64,000 nt of DNA from contig CP019154.1 in the NCBI GenBank assembly GCA_002844335.1, positions 434,001-498,000 on the forward strand. Reading direction: 5' to 3'. Shown here piece after piece: positions 44,015 to 53,815 of the stretch (its first letter is position 1; the number at the start of each line of letters is the position of its first letter). Made by a program: the position numbers and the translations under genes. The notes beneath the pieces are model-generated. The model was not told where the DNA came from and ran no database searches. It saw only the letters and a list, made by a program, of their open reading frames with translations. The stretch comes from Haloarcula taiwanensis (lineage in GTDB: Archaea; Halobacteriota; Halobacteria; Halobacteriales; Haloarculaceae).

Positions 44015-45091
44015 ATGAGCAAGCCCAGTCCCGAGGTCTACGAGGAGGGCAAGGGCATGGACGCCCACAACTCCGTGATGCGTGACATCCGGTCGCGCAA
44101 CGACTCGACGTACGACCCTCGCGAGCCGACCCGCGTGTGGCTCGACGAGGACAACACCCCCGACGGCGTCTACCAGAGCCTGACCATCATCCTGAACACC
44201 GGCGGCTGCCGGTGGGCCCGCGCCGGCGGCTGTACGATGTGTGGCTACGTCGCCGAGAGCGTCGAGGGCGGCAGCGTCGCCCACGAGGACCTGATGGCCC
44301 AGATTCAGCACTGCCTCGACCACGAGGCCGAGAACGCCGACGAGCCGTCGGGACTCATCAAAATCTACACCTCCGGGAGCTTCCTCGACGAGCGCGAGGT
44401 GCCGGCGGAGACGCGTCAGGCTATCGCCGAGACGTTCGCCGACCGCGAGCGCATCGTCGTTGAGTCCCTGCCCGACTTCGTCGACGAGGAGACAGTCGGT
44501 GACTTCGTCGACGTAGGCCTAGAGACCGACGTGGCGGTGGGCCTCGAGACCGCAACCGACCGCGTCCGACACGACTGCGTGAACAAGTACTTCGACTTCG
44601 CTGACTTCGAGGACGCTTCCGAAGCGGCACAGGCGGCCGGCGCTGGCGTCAAGGCGTATCTGCTGATGAAACCGCCGTTCCTCTCGGAAGCCGAGGCCGT
44701 CGAGGACATGAAGCGGTCGGTGCGTCGGTGTGCCGCCGTCGACGGCTGTCACACCGTCTCGATGAACCCCTGTAACGTCCAGCGATACACGATGGTCGAG
44801 GAGCTGTATCACGACGGCGGCTACCGACCGCCGTGGCTCTGGTCGGTCGCCGACGTGCTAGAATCGACCGCTGACGAGGACGTCATCGTCGTCTCCGACC
44901 CGGTCGGCCACGGCAGCGACCGCGGCCCGCACAACTGCGGCGAGTGCGATGACAAGGTCCAGCGGGCCATCAAGGACTTCGACCTCCGGCAGGACCCGTC
45001 GGTGTTCGAGCAGGTGTCCTGTGAGTGCGAGGCGACGTGGGACGCTGTCATCGAACGCGAGCGCAGCTACTCGCTTCCGCTCGCTCGATAG
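44015..45091 (+). CDS. raSEA: archaeosine synthase beta subunit, radical SAM enzyme RaSEA
   Basis: 358 aa. Completes archaeosine formation by cleaving the lysine adduct made by ArcS. SLTIILNTGGCRWARAGGCT followed by MCGY gives the iron-sulfur cysteines with the long first spacing of this subfamily (TIGR01210 type). ESLPDFVDEETVGDFVDVGL and VGLETATDRVR follow in radical-SAM barrel order. ATG at 44015 (MSKPSPEVYEEGKG); the longer frame overlaps vanZ. Confidence 0.88.
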   Translation: MSKPSPEVYEEGKGMDAHNSVMRDIRSRNDSTYDPREPTRVWLDEDNTPDGVYQSLTIILNTGGCRWARAGGCTMCGYVAESVEGGSVAHEDLMAQIQHCLDHEAENADEPSGLIKIYTSGSFLDEREVPAETRQAIAETFADRERIVVESLPDFVDEETVGDFVDVGLETDVAVGLETATDRVRHDCVNKYFDFADFEDASEAAQAAGAGVKAYLLMKPPFLSEAEAVEDMKRSVRRCAAVDGCHTVSMNPCNVQRYTMVEELYHDGGYRPPWLWSVADVLESTADEDVIVVSDPVGHGSDRGPHNCGECDDKVQRAIKDFDLRQDPSVFEQVSCECEATWDAVIERERSYSLPLAR

Positions 45092-45168
45092 GGCCTCCGA
45101 GCACCGGAATCCGTGTGACGCCCTGTCGACCAACGCTTATCCGTCTTTCGCGCATAATACTGTTCGAT

Positions 45169-45330
45169 ATGACCCCGAACGGTGACCCGGACAGGCGCAG
45201 CTTCAACACGCGCGGGACGGTCACAGAGTGTGATCTGTGCGGTGAACAGCGACAGTGTATCGACGGCGATGGGATGGTCGCCTGCAGTACCTGTCAGTCC
45301 GACCTGCTGCCGTCCGGCTGGGGTCTCTGA
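45169..45330 (+). CDS. 53-aa zinc-finger protein
   Basis: Two CxxC pairs, CDLCGEQRQC and CSTCQSDLLP, form a rubredoxin-like knuckle. ATG at 45169. Small zinc-finger proteins of this kind are frequent in haloarchaea; no defined role. Confidence 0.68.
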   Translation: MTPNGDPDRRSFNTRGTVTECDLCGEQRQCIDGDGMVACSTCQSDLLPSGWGL

Positions 45331-45362
45331 GGCACCCGCTGGAGCCACCGCACCCCGCTCGC

Positions 45363-46091
45363 TCACGATGACCCATCCGCCCGTGACTGGTCGAGAGCGG
45401 AAATGACGCCAACGGTCGCGGTTGCTTTGAACGAGGCGACAAGCTCCGAGCCGGCAGTGATGTCGAGCTTCTCGAGGCTTGTGTCGGTCACAAGTGCCGA
45501 CAGCGTCGTGTCGGGGTCGACGGCCAGATCGACCAGCGCGATAGCGGTTCCCTCGTCGATACGCTCGACGGTGCCCGCGAATTGATTCCTCGCACTCGTC
45601 CCCGCTGGCTCGGGAGCCTCGTGCGGTGCATTCAGCGTCACCGAGTCAGCGCGGATGCCGACCTCCACCGCGTCGCCGGGACCCGCCTCGGTGTCGACGA
45701 TAGCCCGGACCGTCCCCGACGGGGTCTCGACGGTCGCCAGTTCCCCGTCCCTGTCTACGACCGTCCCCTGCAGGACTGTCTCCGCTGCCGTCGCTACCCC
45801 GTCGAACTCCGCTTGCAGTCGCTGAAAGCGGGCCAGCAGTTGCTCGGCGGCGTCCGTGAGTTCGCTGCCGCCACCCCCGCTCCCGCCGCGACTGCGGTCG
45901 ACCAGCGGGCCGAACGCGTCTTCCAGTTCCACGATGCGGCGCTGGGCGTGGGCGTAGGACCGGCCCAGCGCGTCAGCGGCGGCGTTCAGCGACCCGTGGG
46001 CGGCGACCGCTTGCAGGAGCGTCCGGTCGCGGGCGGTCAGCGCCACGTCGCCCTGCCCCAGTTGCACTTCGACGTCCGCAGTCGCGTCCAT
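45363..46091 (-). CDS. ModE-type molybdate/tungstate regulator
   Basis: 242 aa. LTARDRTLLQAVAAHGSLNA with ALGRSYAHAQRRIVELEDAF is a LysR-like/ModE winged helix; GGSGGGGSELTDAAEQLL is the ModE-style wing. TOBE (Mop) segments occur at about residues 120-230 (FAGTVERIDEGTAIALVDL), which bind oxyanions. ATG at 46091. It lies downstream of the tungstate-type ABC transporter on the same strand and probably controls it. Confidence 0.82.
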   Translation of the reverse strand: MDATADVEVQLGQGDVALTARDRTLLQAVAAHGSLNAAADALGRSYAHAQRRIVELEDAFGPLVDRSRGGSGGGGSELTDAAEQLLARFQRLQAEFDGVATAAETVLQGTVVDRDGELATVETPSGTVRAIVDTEAGPGDAVEVGIRADSVTLNAPHEAPEPAGTSARNQFAGTVERIDEGTAIALVDLAVDPDTTLSALVTDTSLEKLDITAGSELVASFKATATVGVISALDQSRADGSS

Positions 46092-46176
46092 ATTTTGACA
46101 TAGTCGTTCCCTGATAAAGGTATTGCCACCGATCAGCGCTGCCTCCCACCGGGGATCGGAGTAGAGTACGAAGCGG

Positions 46177-46941
46177 TCAGTAGACCAGTTCGCCGGAGAT
46201 GAACTTCCGTGTGCGGTGGTCCGACGGGTTCTGGAAAATCTCTTCTGTCGGGGCAATTTCGGTTATCTGCTCGTTGAGTAGCACTGCGACCCGGTCGGCG
46301 ACCCGCTCCGCCTGGTGCATATCGTGTGTCGCCACCACGACACCGATACCCCGGTTCCGAGCTTCTGCAATCGCGTCCTCGATAACTGCGGTGTTTCGCG
46401 GGTCGAGGTCCGATGTCGGCTCGTCGAGCAGGAGCAGGTCCGGGTTGTAGGCCAGCGCACGGGCGAACGACACCCGCTGTGCCTCCCCGCCCGAGAGTGA
46501 GTCCGCGTGTTGATCCATCTTCTCGCGTAGCCCGACAACATCGAGGGCCTCACAAACGGCGTCCGCGGTGCCGTTCGAGCGAACTACCGACTGGAGTTCG
46601 TGCCGGAGTCGGGCGGCCCACGACCGGCGGACTCGAAGCCCGTATTCGACGTTCCGAGCGACCGGCGCGTCGAACAAGCTCGCCTCCTGAAACACCATTC
46701 CGATGCGTCGGCGCAACGACAGCCGTGTCGCCTCGTCGACGGCCCACACGTCCGTGCCGTCGAAGGTGATCGTCCCCTGGTCCGGTTCCAGTGAGAACGC
46801 GAGCAGTCGGAGCAACGTCGTCTTCCCGACGCCCGACGGGCCGATGACGGCGACGACCTCTCCGGGATTGACCCCGACAGAGAGGTCTCTGAACACGTCG
46901 TTGGCCCCGTAGGCGTGGGACACGTCCGTGACTTCGAGCAT
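46177..46941 (-). CDS. tupC: tungstate-type ABC transporter ATP-binding protein
   Basis: 254 aa. Walker A GPSGVGKTT near residue 34, signature LSGGEAQRVSFARAL, Walker B DLLLLDEPTSDLD and the H-loop THDMHQAE. It ends the operon tupA-tupB-tupC: its ATG overlaps the permease stop region at 46941. Confidence 0.88.
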   Translation of the reverse strand: MLEVTDVSHAYGANDVFRDLSVGVNPGEVVAVIGPSGVGKTTLLRLLAFSLEPDQGTITFDGTDVWAVDEATRLSLRRRIGMVFQEASLFDAPVARNVEYGLRVRRSWAARLRHELQSVVRSNGTADAVCEALDVVGLREKMDQHADSLSGGEAQRVSFARALAYNPDLLLLDEPTSDLDPRNTAVIEDAIAEARNRGIGVVVATHDMHQAERVADRVAVLLNEQITEIAPTEEIFQNPSDHRTRKFISGELVY

Positions 46942-47657
46942 TATCGCTGGACCCCCTGATCGCCGAGTCGGATGACAATAGCGTTGATCGTCAACACGAG
47001 CGTGACCAGCACGGCCCCGAGAATCATCGCCGTCTCGTACTGTCCCTGCCGGGCTTCGAGTTGAATCGCGGTCGTCAGCGTCCGTGTTTTCGAGATGCCG
47101 CTCGCGCTCGTGATGTTCCCGCCGACGATGAGCACGGACCCGACTTCGCTGATGGCGCGGCCAAAGCCCGCAAGCACTGCCGTTGCGATACCGTATCGGG
47201 CTTCCTTGAGCACGACCAGCGCCACGTCGAGGCGTGTTCCGCCGAGGACGTGTGCGGCGTCGCGGACGTTGTCGTCGACGCTACTGATGGCGGCGAGACT
47301 GATGGCGGTAATCGGCGGCGTCGCGAGGACGAACTGTGACATGATCATCGCCTCTTTGGTGAATATCAGCTCCAACTCCCCAAGCGGCCCCTGGTTCGAG
47401 ACGGTGAACAGCACGACGAGGCCGACGACCACGCTGGGAAACCCCATCCCCGTGTTGATGACTGACTTCACGAACTGCTTGCCGTGAAAGTCGGACAGCC
47501 CCATCACGATAGCAATCGGGATGCTGAACAGCGTGCTCAGCGTCACAGCTATAATGCTCACGTACAGCGACACGTACGTGATACTCGACACGTAGCCGTC
47601 CCGGAACGGAAGGTCGACCACGGCCATCGGCAGGTATCCGACTGACTCGAGGGGCAC
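46941..47657 (-). CDS. tupB: tungstate-type ABC transporter permease
   Basis: 238 aa with about five to six membrane helices. [19 protein letters not shown] is the EAA-loop region, with [11 protein letters not shown] following as in TupB. It is 2 nt downstream of tupA and overlaps tupC by one base. Confidence 0.87.
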   Translation of the reverse strand: MPLESVGYLPMAVVDLPFRDGYVSSITYVSLYVSIIAVTLSTLFSIPIAIVMGLSDFHGKQFVKSVINTGMGFPSVVVGLVVLFTVSNQGPLGELELIFTKEAMIMSQFVLATPPITAISLAAISSVDDNVRDAAHVLGGTRLDVALVVLKEARYGIATAVLAGFGRAISEVGSVLIVGGNITSASGISKTRTLTTAIQLEARQGQYETAMILGAVLVTLVLTINAIVIRLGDQGVQR

Positions 47658-47659
47658 GC

Positions 47660-48619
47660 TTACTCGTCAGACGAGTTGCTACTCCAGCCTTCTGGAACGT
47701 ACTGCTGGAAGTCTGGGTTTTCGGAGACGGCTTCAGGGAAGAACAACTGCTCCCCGTTGACCTGATAGTTCGAAATCGCGTCCTGGGTGTCTGGGCTGGT
47801 AATCCACCCGATGTATGCCATCGCCAGGTCGTAGTTCGCGTTGTCGTGGATGCCGGGGTTGACTGCCATAATCCCGTATGGGTTTGCGAGGATTTCTGGT
47901 CCATCTTCGATTGGCCCCTGCACCAGAATAACGAGGTCGATCTCCGAGCGCTGGGAGATGTACGTCCCGCGGTCCGAGAGCGTGTACGCGCCTTGCTGGT
48001 TGGCGATGTTCAGTGCCTCCCCCATCCCAGTCCCGGTCTCCTGATACCAATCCCCGCCCGGCTCGGTCCCCGCGGCCTCCCAGAGATTGAGTTCCTTCGT
48101 ATGGGTGCCGGAGTTGTCCCCGCGTGAGACGAACTGGGCCTCCGACTCGGCGATAGCAGTCAGCGCCTCGGTCGCCGAGCCCATGCCCTGAATCCCTGCC
48201 GGGTCACTTTCAGGCCCGACGATGACGAAGTCGTTGAACATCAGGTCTCGGCGGTTGACCCCGTACCCGTTGCGCATGAACTCGTCTTCGAGGCCGCGGG
48301 CGTGAACCATCACTATGTCCGAGTCACCGTTACGGGCCGACTCGAGGGCCGCACCGGTCCCCTGTGCGACCGCGTCGACGGACACCCCGTACATTTCTTC
48401 GAAATCGGGGTGAATCTCGTCAAGCAGGCCCGTGTCGTACGTGCTTGTTGTCGTCGTAAGCGTCAGGGTCTCGCCCGACACGCCTGGCTGACTGCCCCCT
48501 CCGGACTCCGCTGCCGCTTCGGTCTGGCCACTGCTTTCCCCGGACTGGGCGCACCCGGCGGTAGCTGCTAACGCCCCGGTCCCTATCGCCGCAATGAACT
48601 CTCTTCGTTGTATCGGCAT
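47660..48619 (-). CDS. tupA: tungstate-type ABC transporter substrate-binding lipoprotein
   Basis: 319 aa. Starts with [20 protein letters not shown] and the lipobox TAGC. The oxyanion-binding loop [20 protein letters not shown] and [14 protein letters not shown] are TupA signatures. The TTTS motif distinguishes tungstate binders of the Tup type from ModA; exact specificity (tungstate or molybdate) is inferred. Confidence 0.88.
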   Translation of the reverse strand: MPIQRREFIAAIGTGALAATAGCAQSGESSGQTEAAAESGGGSQPGVSGETLTLTTTTSTYDTGLLDEIHPDFEEMYGVSVDAVAQGTGAALESARNGDSDIVMVHARGLEDEFMRNGYGVNRRDLMFNDFVIVGPESDPAGIQGMGSATEALTAIAESEAQFVSRGDNSGTHTKELNLWEAAGTEPGGDWYQETGTGMGEALNIANQQGAYTLSDRGTYISQRSEIDLVILVQGPIEDGPEILANPYGIMAVNPGIHDNANYDLAMAYIGWITSPDTQDAISNYQVNGEQLFFPEAVSENPDFQQYVPEGWSSNSSDE

Positions 48620-48651
48620 AGATACATCGTTGACCTAATAGCAAATATAAT
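48609..48651 (-). promoter_or_regulatory. promoter and inverted repeat at the tupA start
   Basis: A TATA-like A/T run (TATAAT on the plus strand, 48646-48651) lies about 29 nt upstream of the tupA ATG, which suggests a leaderless transcript. An inverted repeat TGTATC-N6-GATACA (48609-48614 and 48621-48626) straddles the start codon and could be the operator of the downstream ModE-type regulator. Confidence 0.45.
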
Positions 48652-49076
48652 TTATGCTGAATAAACCGTTGCATCCGTTCTGTTAGGTCCACCTGTGCGA
48701 AAGCGATAGCGGCCCCCCGTGGCTCGTCGTCCTACAAAGCACCTGCGACAATGTAGCCACTTGCGGTAGACACGAATCGAGTGGTGACCGCTGTTCCGTC
48801 AGCGATGAACAGTTGAGCAGAGCGGATGCGAGTGGCTGACGCACTCGACTGCCATCAACCGCAGCCAAATGCTTTGTCCGCTTGGATTTCACTTCCACTC
48901 CGGTACGCGTGTATTTATACGGCTTGACCTCCAAAGCCACTATAGGGGCCGCCGGACGATGTCACACGCTCCGCTGGTCCCTTCCCCTTTGAAACAACCC
49001 CAGATAGCTACACGGCTGTTCGAGCCCGGAACAGTCGCATCGGAAACCGTCGCGATGACAGGCGGGTCCGTGAACG
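48652..49076. other. intergenic stretch without a supported gene
   Basis: Remainder of the roughly 450 bp between tupA and purQ. An 85-aa minus-strand ORF (48683-48940) is present but has Ser/Leu-rich, unusually basic composition and no recognisable motif. A TATA-like TATTTATACGG occurs near 48910. Possibly the remnant of a lost gene. Confidence 0.4.
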
Positions 49077-49754
49077 TTACTCGGCGAAGCCCGCGAGCAC
49101 GCCCTGGCCGTCAGTCCGACCGAGGTCCGACAGTGTTGCCCGCTCCGGATGGGGCATCATGACAGCGACGTGTTCGGCTTCGCCGGTGACGCCGGCCACA
49201 CTGTGCTTCGAGCCGTTCGGGTTCGCCTCGGGTGTGACATCGCCGTTCTCGTCGCAGTACTTGAACAGGATCCGGCCCTCGGTTTCGAGTTCATCCAGCC
49301 GTTCGTCGGAAATCTCGTACCGACCCTCGCCGTGAGCGATGGGGAGCTCCACGACTTCTCCCTCTTCGTACTGGCTGGTCCAGGGCGTGTCGGCGTTCTC
49401 GACGCGCAGGTGGACGTGTTCACACTGGAAGCGAGCGCTCTCGTTCGTCGTGAACGCGCCGGGAGTCAGCGATGACTCACAGCCGATCTGTGCGCCGTTG
49501 CAGATGCCAAGCACCGGCGTTCCTTCGCTCGCGGCTTCGCGGACTTCTGCCATGATGGGCGAGCGGGCGGCCATCGCGCCGGCACGGAGGTAATCGCCGT
49601 AGGAGAAGCCGCCGGGGAGGACAACGCCGTCGATGTCCTCGGGAAGCCCGTCTTCGTGCCAGACGAGTTCGGCGTCGAAGTCCAGCGACTCTAGCGCTTG
49701 GACGGAGTCACGGTCGCAGTTCGAGCCGCCGAACTGGATGACGGCGATAGTCAC
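49077..49754 (-). CDS. purQ: phosphoribosylformylglycinamidine synthase, glutaminase subunit
   Basis: 225 aa. Supplies ammonia to FGAM synthase in purine synthesis. AVIQFGGSNCDRDSV at the start, the nucleophile elbow PVLGICNGAQIG and the C-terminal MMPHPERA with catalytic His/Glu are intact. A GTG at 49754 (VTIAVIQFGG) gives the family N-terminus; an ATG three codons upstream at 49763 is possible. purS precedes it on the same strand. Confidence 0.9.
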   Translation of the reverse strand: MTIAVIQFGGSNCDRDSVQALESLDFDAELVWHEDGLPEDIDGVVLPGGFSYGDYLRAGAMAARSPIMAEVREAASEGTPVLGICNGAQIGCESSLTPGAFTTNESARFQCEHVHLRVENADTPWTSQYEEGEVVELPIAHGEGRYEISDERLDELETEGRILFKYCDENGDVTPEANPNGSKHSVAGVTGEAEHVAVMMPHPERATLSDLGRTDGQGVLAGFAE

Positions 49755-49806
49755 AGTGACCACTCCGTGTGAGAACAGAGCATCGCCGTCAGTTTCGAGG
49801 CGATGC

Positions 49807-50061
49807 TCATTCTGTCTCAGTCACCTCGATGTCGTAGTCGTGGATCGTGGGGTTCGCGAGGAGTCGCTGGGCCATCTCCTCGGCGCGTTCGGCCGCGTCC
49901 TCGGTGCTGTCGGCGTCGAGGTCCAGTTCGAACACGTCCGCCGAACGGAGGTCGTTCAGCTCGAAGCCGAGGCGTTCCAGCGAGCGCTGGGTCGTCTCGG
50001 CCTCGGGGTCAAGGACGCCCCGCTTGAGCCGGACTGTGACGGTCGCGGTAAAGGCAGTCAT
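49807..50061 (-). CDS. purS: phosphoribosylformylglycinamidine synthase subunit PurS
   Basis: 84 aa from the ATG at 50061 (MTAFTATVTVRLKRGVLDPE). The GVLDPEAETTQRSLERLGFE helix region is the family signature. It bridges PurL and PurQ in the FGAM synthase complex. An ATG three codons upstream is in frame. Confidence 0.88.
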   Translation of the reverse strand: MTAFTATVTVRLKRGVLDPEAETTQRSLERLGFELNDLRSADVFELDLDADSTEDAAERAEEMAQRLLANPTIHDYDIEVTETE

Positions 50062-50111
50062 TACTGGCAAGCGAGCGGGCAGTAGAGAAAACGCTTGTGT
50101 TCTCCCGACAC

Positions 50112-50777
50112 TCAGGTCCCGGCACTGAGCGGCGTCCAGTCGGTCGACTGGTCGCGCAGGCCGGTCACGCGGAGTTCGAAGTCTTCCCGGTCGGCGCGAA
50201 CGTCGACTCGCCCGTCGAAGAACTGTGCCACGCTTTCGACGACCTGCTCCCCGTGAGCGTCCGGGTCGAGCACGCAGACGCCGAGACCGTCTGCGGTTCC
50301 GATCCGACCGGTGATGGTGTTGAGGAACCGGTACACCGCCCGCACGTCGTCGCTGTACACGAGCAGCGGCGTCAGCGTGATGATACCGGTCCGGACCCGC
50401 GTGTAGCCGCTGGCGTACGTCGACTCGTACTGGCCGGAGTACTCGATACCGATGCCGGTCAGGTCCGCCGGCGTGTTGACCGCCGAAACGCTGTCTTCCG
50501 GCAGCTCGCCGCTTTCCTGTGCGCAGTCGATGACGCGGACCCGGTCGCGGTCGAGGATGCCGCCGTGGCGCTCGAAATCCTCCAATATCGTCGTGGCGTC
50601 GCTGTCCGTCGCGACGAGGACGGTCCCGCCGTCGGCGTCGGAGCTACAGAGCAGTCGCAGTCCCATCTCCCGCGCTCCGCTCAGAACAGGGCCGGTTACG
50701 AGCAGGCTCGTCCCCGGTTCGACCGGATTCAGCGGCAGTCCGTCGAACGTGTACAGCTCGTTCTGTTGGTGTGACAT
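50112..50777 (-). CDS. RecA-like superfamily protein with degenerate P-loop
   Basis: 221 aa. The GTSLLVTGPVLSGAREMGLR segment takes the place of a Walker A but lacks the GK[ST] pair, as in the haloarchaeal DUF7504/RAD55-like families. DDVRAVYRFLNTITGRIGTA follows the core. It begins at the stop of the response-regulator gene (one-base overlap at 50777), so the two probably act together in signalling. Confidence 0.62.
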   Translation of the reverse strand: MSHQQNELYTFDGLPLNPVEPGTSLLVTGPVLSGAREMGLRLLCSSDADGGTVLVATDSDATTILEDFERHGGILDRDRVRVIDCAQESGELPEDSVSAVNTPADLTGIGIEYSGQYESTYASGYTRVRTGIITLTPLLVYSDDVRAVYRFLNTITGRIGTADGLGVCVLDPDAHGEQVVESVAQFFDGRVDVRADREDFELRVTGLRDQSTDWTPLSAGT

Positions 50778-51655
50778 CAGGCATCCCCCTGCAGCTGGCG
50801 TCGCAACAGCAGTTGTTCCTCGACCTCGTCAGCGAACCGCTGGAGGTCGTCTAGTTCTGCCTGCGTGTAGCGCCGTGGTTCGCTGTCGGTGCAACAGACG
50901 GCACCGATTGCATTCCCCTCCCTGTCTGTAAGTCGGACGCCGGCGTAGGACCTGATATCGAGCTGTTTCAGCGCGTCGACTTCGGCGAAGCGTGGGTCTT
51001 CGTGGGTGTCTTCGACGACCATCGTCTCGTCTGTGAGAATCGTGTGGGTGCAGATGGTGTCCTCGCGGGCGAGAGTCCGCCAGTTGGCTCCCTCACACGC
51101 CACGAACCGCTCCTCGTGTTCGTCCATGAGGCCAACGAAGGCCACGTCGATGTCGAAGTGGCTGGTCATAAGTGCCGTCAACCGGTCAAACGCGTCGGTC
51201 GCTGCCAGCTGGTCGACATCGTACCGCTGGACGGCTGCCAGCCGTTCGGTCTCGGTCTCTGGAACTGGATAGGCTGCCTGCGTTATCTCGGCGGCAGCCA
51301 TGGCCGCGACATCTGCAAGCCGCTCTCGGGATTCTGGGACCGTTCGCGGAACGTATTCGACGACCTGCTCGGGACTGCCGCGGGGGAGGTCTGACGGTGC
51401 GTGTTCCGTATAGAGAGCCACTACACAGGCCGGGTTTACCGAACGGACCGCGTCTACTACGTCGAACCCGTCGCCGTCCGGGAAGTCGAAGGCCGTCACA
51501 ACACAGTCAACCGACCGGTCAAGTGCTTCGGTCAGCGTCTCGACGGACCCGACTTCCTTGACAGCGAGTCCGGCGTCGGCAAGTGCGTCGGCCGTCTCTG
51601 CGCGCTCGCCAGCGTCCGGCTGGGCACAGAGAACGGTCGGCGAATCACTCATCAC
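50777..51655 (-). CDS. response regulator receiver - GAF domain protein
   Basis: 292 aa. Residues 5-115 form a receiver-like domain (VLCAQPDAGERAETADALAD, phospho-acceptor region VVTAFDFPDGDGFDVVDAVR). Residues 150-285 form a GAF domain (AFVGLMDEHEERFVACEGAN, IRSYAGVRLTDREGNAIGAV). There is no histidine kinase or output DNA-binding domain. It is coupled by overlap to the RecA-like gene. Confidence 0.78.
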   Translation of the reverse strand: MMSDSPTVLCAQPDAGERAETADALADAGLAVKEVGSVETLTEALDRSVDCVVTAFDFPDGDGFDVVDAVRSVNPACVVALYTEHAPSDLPRGSPEQVVEYVPRTVPESRERLADVAAMAAAEITQAAYPVPETETERLAAVQRYDVDQLAATDAFDRLTALMTSHFDIDVAFVGLMDEHEERFVACEGANWRTLAREDTICTHTILTDETMVVEDTHEDPRFAEVDALKQLDIRSYAGVRLTDREGNAIGAVCCTDSEPRRYTQAELDDLQRFADEVEEQLLLRRQLQGDA

Positions 51656-51781
51656 GACCGTACACTCACAGACGGATACACAAAGGATTGGTGTCCACGC
51701 TCGGTGGAAAACGAAGGCTTTTGCCGTGGGACTGCCGACTCTGCGTCAAATGAATCACGACGCTGTCCGGAGGTGGGTATC

Positions 51782-52756
51782 GTGACGCGCGATTTGACTG
51801 AGATTACGGTCGTCGGTGAGGACGACACGGGCCTCATCGCCGAAGTGACCTCGCTGCTGTTCGAGCGCAGTATCAACATCGAGGACCTCGACCAGGCTGT
51901 CCGGGAGGGGGTCTTCCGGATGACCATGCGCGTCGACACGTCCGAGATGGTGACAACGGAGGAGAAACTCCGCGAGGACCTCACAGAACTCGGCGACGAA
52001 CTCGGCGTTGACGTGCAGGTCCGATTCCCGGCCGACCGCGAGACACAGACCATCGCCGTTCTCGTCACGAAGGAGTCACACTGTCTGGAAGCGCTGTTCG
52101 AGGCGTGGGCCAACGGTGATCTCGGAGCCGACATCGAGGTGGTCATCGGGAACCACGACGACCTCGAACCGCTGGCCGCGAAGTACGACGTGCCCTTCCA
52201 CGACATCGGCGACGAGAAGGGCACGCCCGACGAGGACCAGTTGCTCGACCTGCTGGCGGAGTACGATGCCGACCTCATCGCGCTGGCCCGCTACATGCGC
52301 ATCCTCTCGCCGGATGTGGTCTTCCGCTACGAGAGCCGCATCATCAACGTCCACCCGAGCCTGCTGCCCGCCTTCCCTGGCGCGTCGGCGTACATGCAGG
52401 CCATCGAGGAGGGTGTCCGCATCGCCGGCGTCACCGCCCACTACGTGACGACCGACCTGGACCAGGGACCGATTATCACTCAGCGAGCGTTCAACGTCCC
52501 CGATGACGCCACTGAGGCGGAACTCCAGCAGATCGGTCAGCCGCTGGAAGCTGAGGCGCTCATCGAGGCGATCAAGCTCCACCTCAACGATGAAGTGAGC
52601 GTCCACCGCGGCCGGACGAAACTGCGGGATCCCGAGGAAACCTCAGCCCAGCTCGGCGCGCCGGAGAAACTCGACCAGTTGAACCCTGACCGTCCCATCG
52701 ACGGCCTCGGCGAGTTCGTCGCCGAGGACGACGGCGAGATAGAGGCTGACGACTAA
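51782..52756 (+). CDS. purU: formyltetrahydrofolate deformylase-like protein
   Basis: 324 aa from a GTG at 51782, which has GGAGGT 7 nt upstream (51769-51774). The N-terminal ACT domain (EITVVGEDDTGLIAEVTSLL) is followed by a formyltransferase domain with VVIGNHDDLEPLAAKYDVPF, INVHPSLLPAFPGASAYMQA and GVTAHYVTTDLDQGPII. PurU hydrolyses 10-formyl-THF to formate. Haloarchaea with purine genes nearby may use it to feed formate to purine synthesis. A C-terminal acidic extension follows. Confidence 0.87.
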   Translation: MTRDLTEITVVGEDDTGLIAEVTSLLFERSINIEDLDQAVREGVFRMTMRVDTSEMVTTEEKLREDLTELGDELGVDVQVRFPADRETQTIAVLVTKESHCLEALFEAWANGDLGADIEVVIGNHDDLEPLAAKYDVPFHDIGDEKGTPDEDQLLDLLAEYDADLIALARYMRILSPDVVFRYESRIINVHPSLLPAFPGASAYMQAIEEGVRIAGVTAHYVTTDLDQGPIITQRAFNVPDDATEAELQQIGQPLEAEALIEAIKLHLNDEVSVHRGRTKLRDPEETSAQLGAPEKLDQLNPDRPIDGLGEFVAEDDGEIEADD

Positions 52757-52780
52757 AAACGCGCTACCTTTTTAAATCAC

Positions 52781-53815
52781 TCAGAGTTCGCTCGCGGCGC
52801 TGACGGCCTCGTCGAGTGATGGCGCGTCGAACACGCTCCCCCCGACATAGGCGTTCGTGCCGGCACAGTAGAGGTCCCGCGCGACCTGAATCACGTTCTC
52901 GTCGAGCGGCTGTGGCGACTCCGCACAGAGGGATTTCCAGTCGGCGACGCCGTCCGTGTCGGCTTGCTGTTTGGCATCGCTTACAGCCGCGACCCACTCG
53001 GGCTGTGTGCGCTTGTGGTACTGGCGGATGACTTCCTTCGAGACCTGCTGGCCCTCGTAGGAGAAGCGGTTCTCGTCGAACGTCCCGACCACGTCGGCGA
53101 CGCGAATCTCCCCGTCGTAGTACAGGCACTCGATCTTCCCGTCTTCGTGGACCAGATCGGCCTCGGCGGCCTGCTGGGTGACGATGTGGTTGACCGCCCG
53201 GGCCAGTTCTTCCAGCCGATCGATGTCGGCCGTCCCGGCGATGCGGTCGGCCGCTTCGCGGTCGAGGTAGCGGTCCTGCTCCTCGTATTTCGTCGAGAAC
53301 TCGACGATTGGCCTGTCCAGGTCAACGACCTCCTCGGGCCAGGTGTCGTAGTCGAGGCCGTGGTCTGCGGGCTCGGTCCGAGACCGAAGTGACGACCCGA
53401 CGCCCACGCGGTTCCGGAAGACGATTTCCAGGGGAATGAGGTAGTTCTCGTTGGCCCCCCGGTGGTAGGCGTCGTAGTCGTAGCGACCGCCCTCGAACGG
53501 GAGGTCCGGGACCTGCGTGAGTTCGATGACCATCTCTTCGGGGGCGGCGTCGGCAGACAGCGCCTCGCCGAGGTCTACCACTTCGTCGTTGCCGGGGAGC
53601 CTGACGCCTTCGTAGTGTGTCGGAACGTGGTTCTCCTCCAGTAGCTGGAAGTTGTACGCGCCCATCGTACACAGCGACGCGCCCTTGTCGGGGATCTGGT
53701 CCGGCATCTTCCCCCAGTCGAATACAGAGTAGTCGTCCGTGAACACGAACGCACCGCGGCCCAGTTCCTCGGCCGTCGCCGGTTCGTCCACGCGGAAGTC
53801 CTTGACGCTCGTCAT
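52781..53815 (-). CDS. purC: phosphoribosylaminoimidazole-succinocarboxamide synthase
   Basis: 344 aa. [38 protein letters not shown] and [20 protein letters not shown] are SAICAR synthetase motifs. It is longer than the bacterial enzyme (about 240 aa), as in other haloarchaea. The ATG at 53815 (MTSVKDFRV) is preferred over one 27 nt upstream. It converges on purU, 24 bp apart. Confidence 0.88.
   Translation of the reverse strand: MTSVKDFRVDEPATAEELGRGAFVFTDDYSVFDWGKMPDQIPDKGASLCTMGAYNFQLLEENHVPTHYEGVRLPGNDEVVDLGEALSADAAPEEMVIELTQVPDLPFEGGRYDYDAYHRGANENYLIPLEIVFRNRVGVGSSLRSRTEPADHGLDYDTWPEEVVDLDRPIVEFSTKYEEQDRYLDREAADRIAGTADIDRLEELARAVNHIVTQQAAEADLVHEDGKIECLYYDGEIRVADVVGTFDENRFSYEGQQVSKEVIRQYHKRTQPEWVAAVSDAKQQADTDGVADWKSLCAESPQPLDENVIQVARDLYCAGTNAYVGGSVFDAPSLDEAVSAASEL

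Noticed and set aside
48683-48940. 85-aa minus-strand ORF as a gene or IS remnant
   Set aside because: No motif, no flanking repeats and doubtful composition; noted only as intergenic.
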